A stretch of 5,630 bases of DNA from JBBQNR01 sp038330145 (GTDB taxonomy: Bacteria > Actinomycetota > Thermoleophilia > Solirubrobacterales > JBBDJG01), in NCBI GenBank assembly GCA_038330145.1, contig JBBQNR010000135.1, positions 1-5,630 on the forward strand, given 5' to 3'. Numbering within the stretch: the stretch's first letter is position 1; each line of letters starts with the position of its first letter. The notes under the pieces were generated by a model that saw only the letters and a program-made list of their open reading frames with translations, ran no database searches and was not told the DNA's origin. The position numbers were made by a program, and so were the translations under genes. Positions 5,444 through 5,630 of this stretch are shown here, in pieces.

Positions 5444-5630
5444 CGCGGGTCCGACCGGCGCTCGGCGAGCAGCGACTCGGTGGCTGACATACCGCTGGTC
5501 GAGGGCCAAGCCGCTGGGAGTTCGGTGCTATCCGGGTTTCTGGGCGGCGAGGCCCGGCCCGCGTCGATCAGCCGTTGAAGAGTAGTTGCCGGAGGTATGG
5601 CGTCGCGGGCGTAGATGACCCTACCCGCCG
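5440..5630 (-). CDS. C-terminal end of a Phd/YefM-like antitoxin (start outside window)
   Basis: Reading the minus strand in the frame whose codons begin at 5628 gives 62 residues without a stop until the TGA at 5442-5440, which overlaps the toxin start as GTGA. The sequence contains TLQRLIDAGRASPP, a proline-rich stretch, and SATESLLAERRSDPR at the end. A LxxLIxxGR-xxP segment followed by a helical SxxxLLxERR terminus is the usual toxin-neutralising tail of Phd/YefM-type antitoxins paired with PIN toxins. No start codon is available before the window edge, so the DNA-binding N-terminal half and the operon promoter lie outside. Family call is by pattern and gene position. Confidence 0.6.
   Translation of the reverse strand, partial: AGRVIYARDAIPPATTLQRLIDAGRASPPRNPDSTELPAAWPSTSGMSATESLLAERRSDPR

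Noticed and set aside
5444..5509. N-terminal extension of the PIN toxin to TTG 5509
   Set aside because: It would add residues before the first PIN strand with no family counterpart, and the GTGA overlap with the upstream antitoxin-like frame supports GTG 5443.

Overview
The window is high-GC DNA (roughly two thirds G+C by eye) with dense, overlapping genes and third codon positions strongly biased to G/C. It uses GTG starts and has at least one apparently leaderless promoter. This fits an actinobacterium or a high-GC Chloroflexota-type bacterium; the sequence alone does not settle which. No rRNA, tRNA, CRISPR array, transposase or integrase was seen. The content is typical of an accessory or defence island: a DNA methyltransferase, two toxin-antitoxin loci, and stand-alone pieces of proteins that are usually much larger.

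Left part (1-2604, + strand). The 3' end of a large adenine-specific DNA methyltransferase of the MmeI/type IIL-like class overlaps a RelE/HigB-type (Gp49-like) toxin gene. Next comes an XRE-family antitoxin with its own promoter, in which a perfect 8-bp inverted repeat lies between the -35 and -10 boxes and the start codon sits at the expected transcription start. A small conserved-looking gene of unknown function is coupled to the antitoxin by ATGA. Toxin-before-antitoxin order is the HigBA arrangement.

Middle part (2398-4712). A minus-strand gene of unknown function has a C-terminal third that runs antisense through the small gene downstream of the antitoxin. Divergent from it are a 56-residue single-pass membrane protein and, joined by ATGA, the isolated C-terminal portion of a DUF2075 (Schlafen-like) NTPase/helicase with no Walker motifs. 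After a short gap comes a stand-alone domain that resembles the N-terminal domain of large bacterial NTPase proteins and is possibly PD-(D/E)xK nuclease-like. Its 3' end overlaps a gene for a two-helix membrane protein with a charged cytoplasmic tail. This pair is the best candidate for an undescribed small conflict module.

Right part (4783-5630, - strand). Three overlapping genes, in transcription order: the C-terminal end of a Phd/YefM-like antitoxin (cut by the window edge), a complete PIN-domain VapC-type toxin, and a ribbon-helix-helix protein of antitoxin type. The PIN toxin thus lies between two antitoxin-like genes, joined by a 4-nt overlap (GTGA) on one side and a 14-nt overlap on the other.
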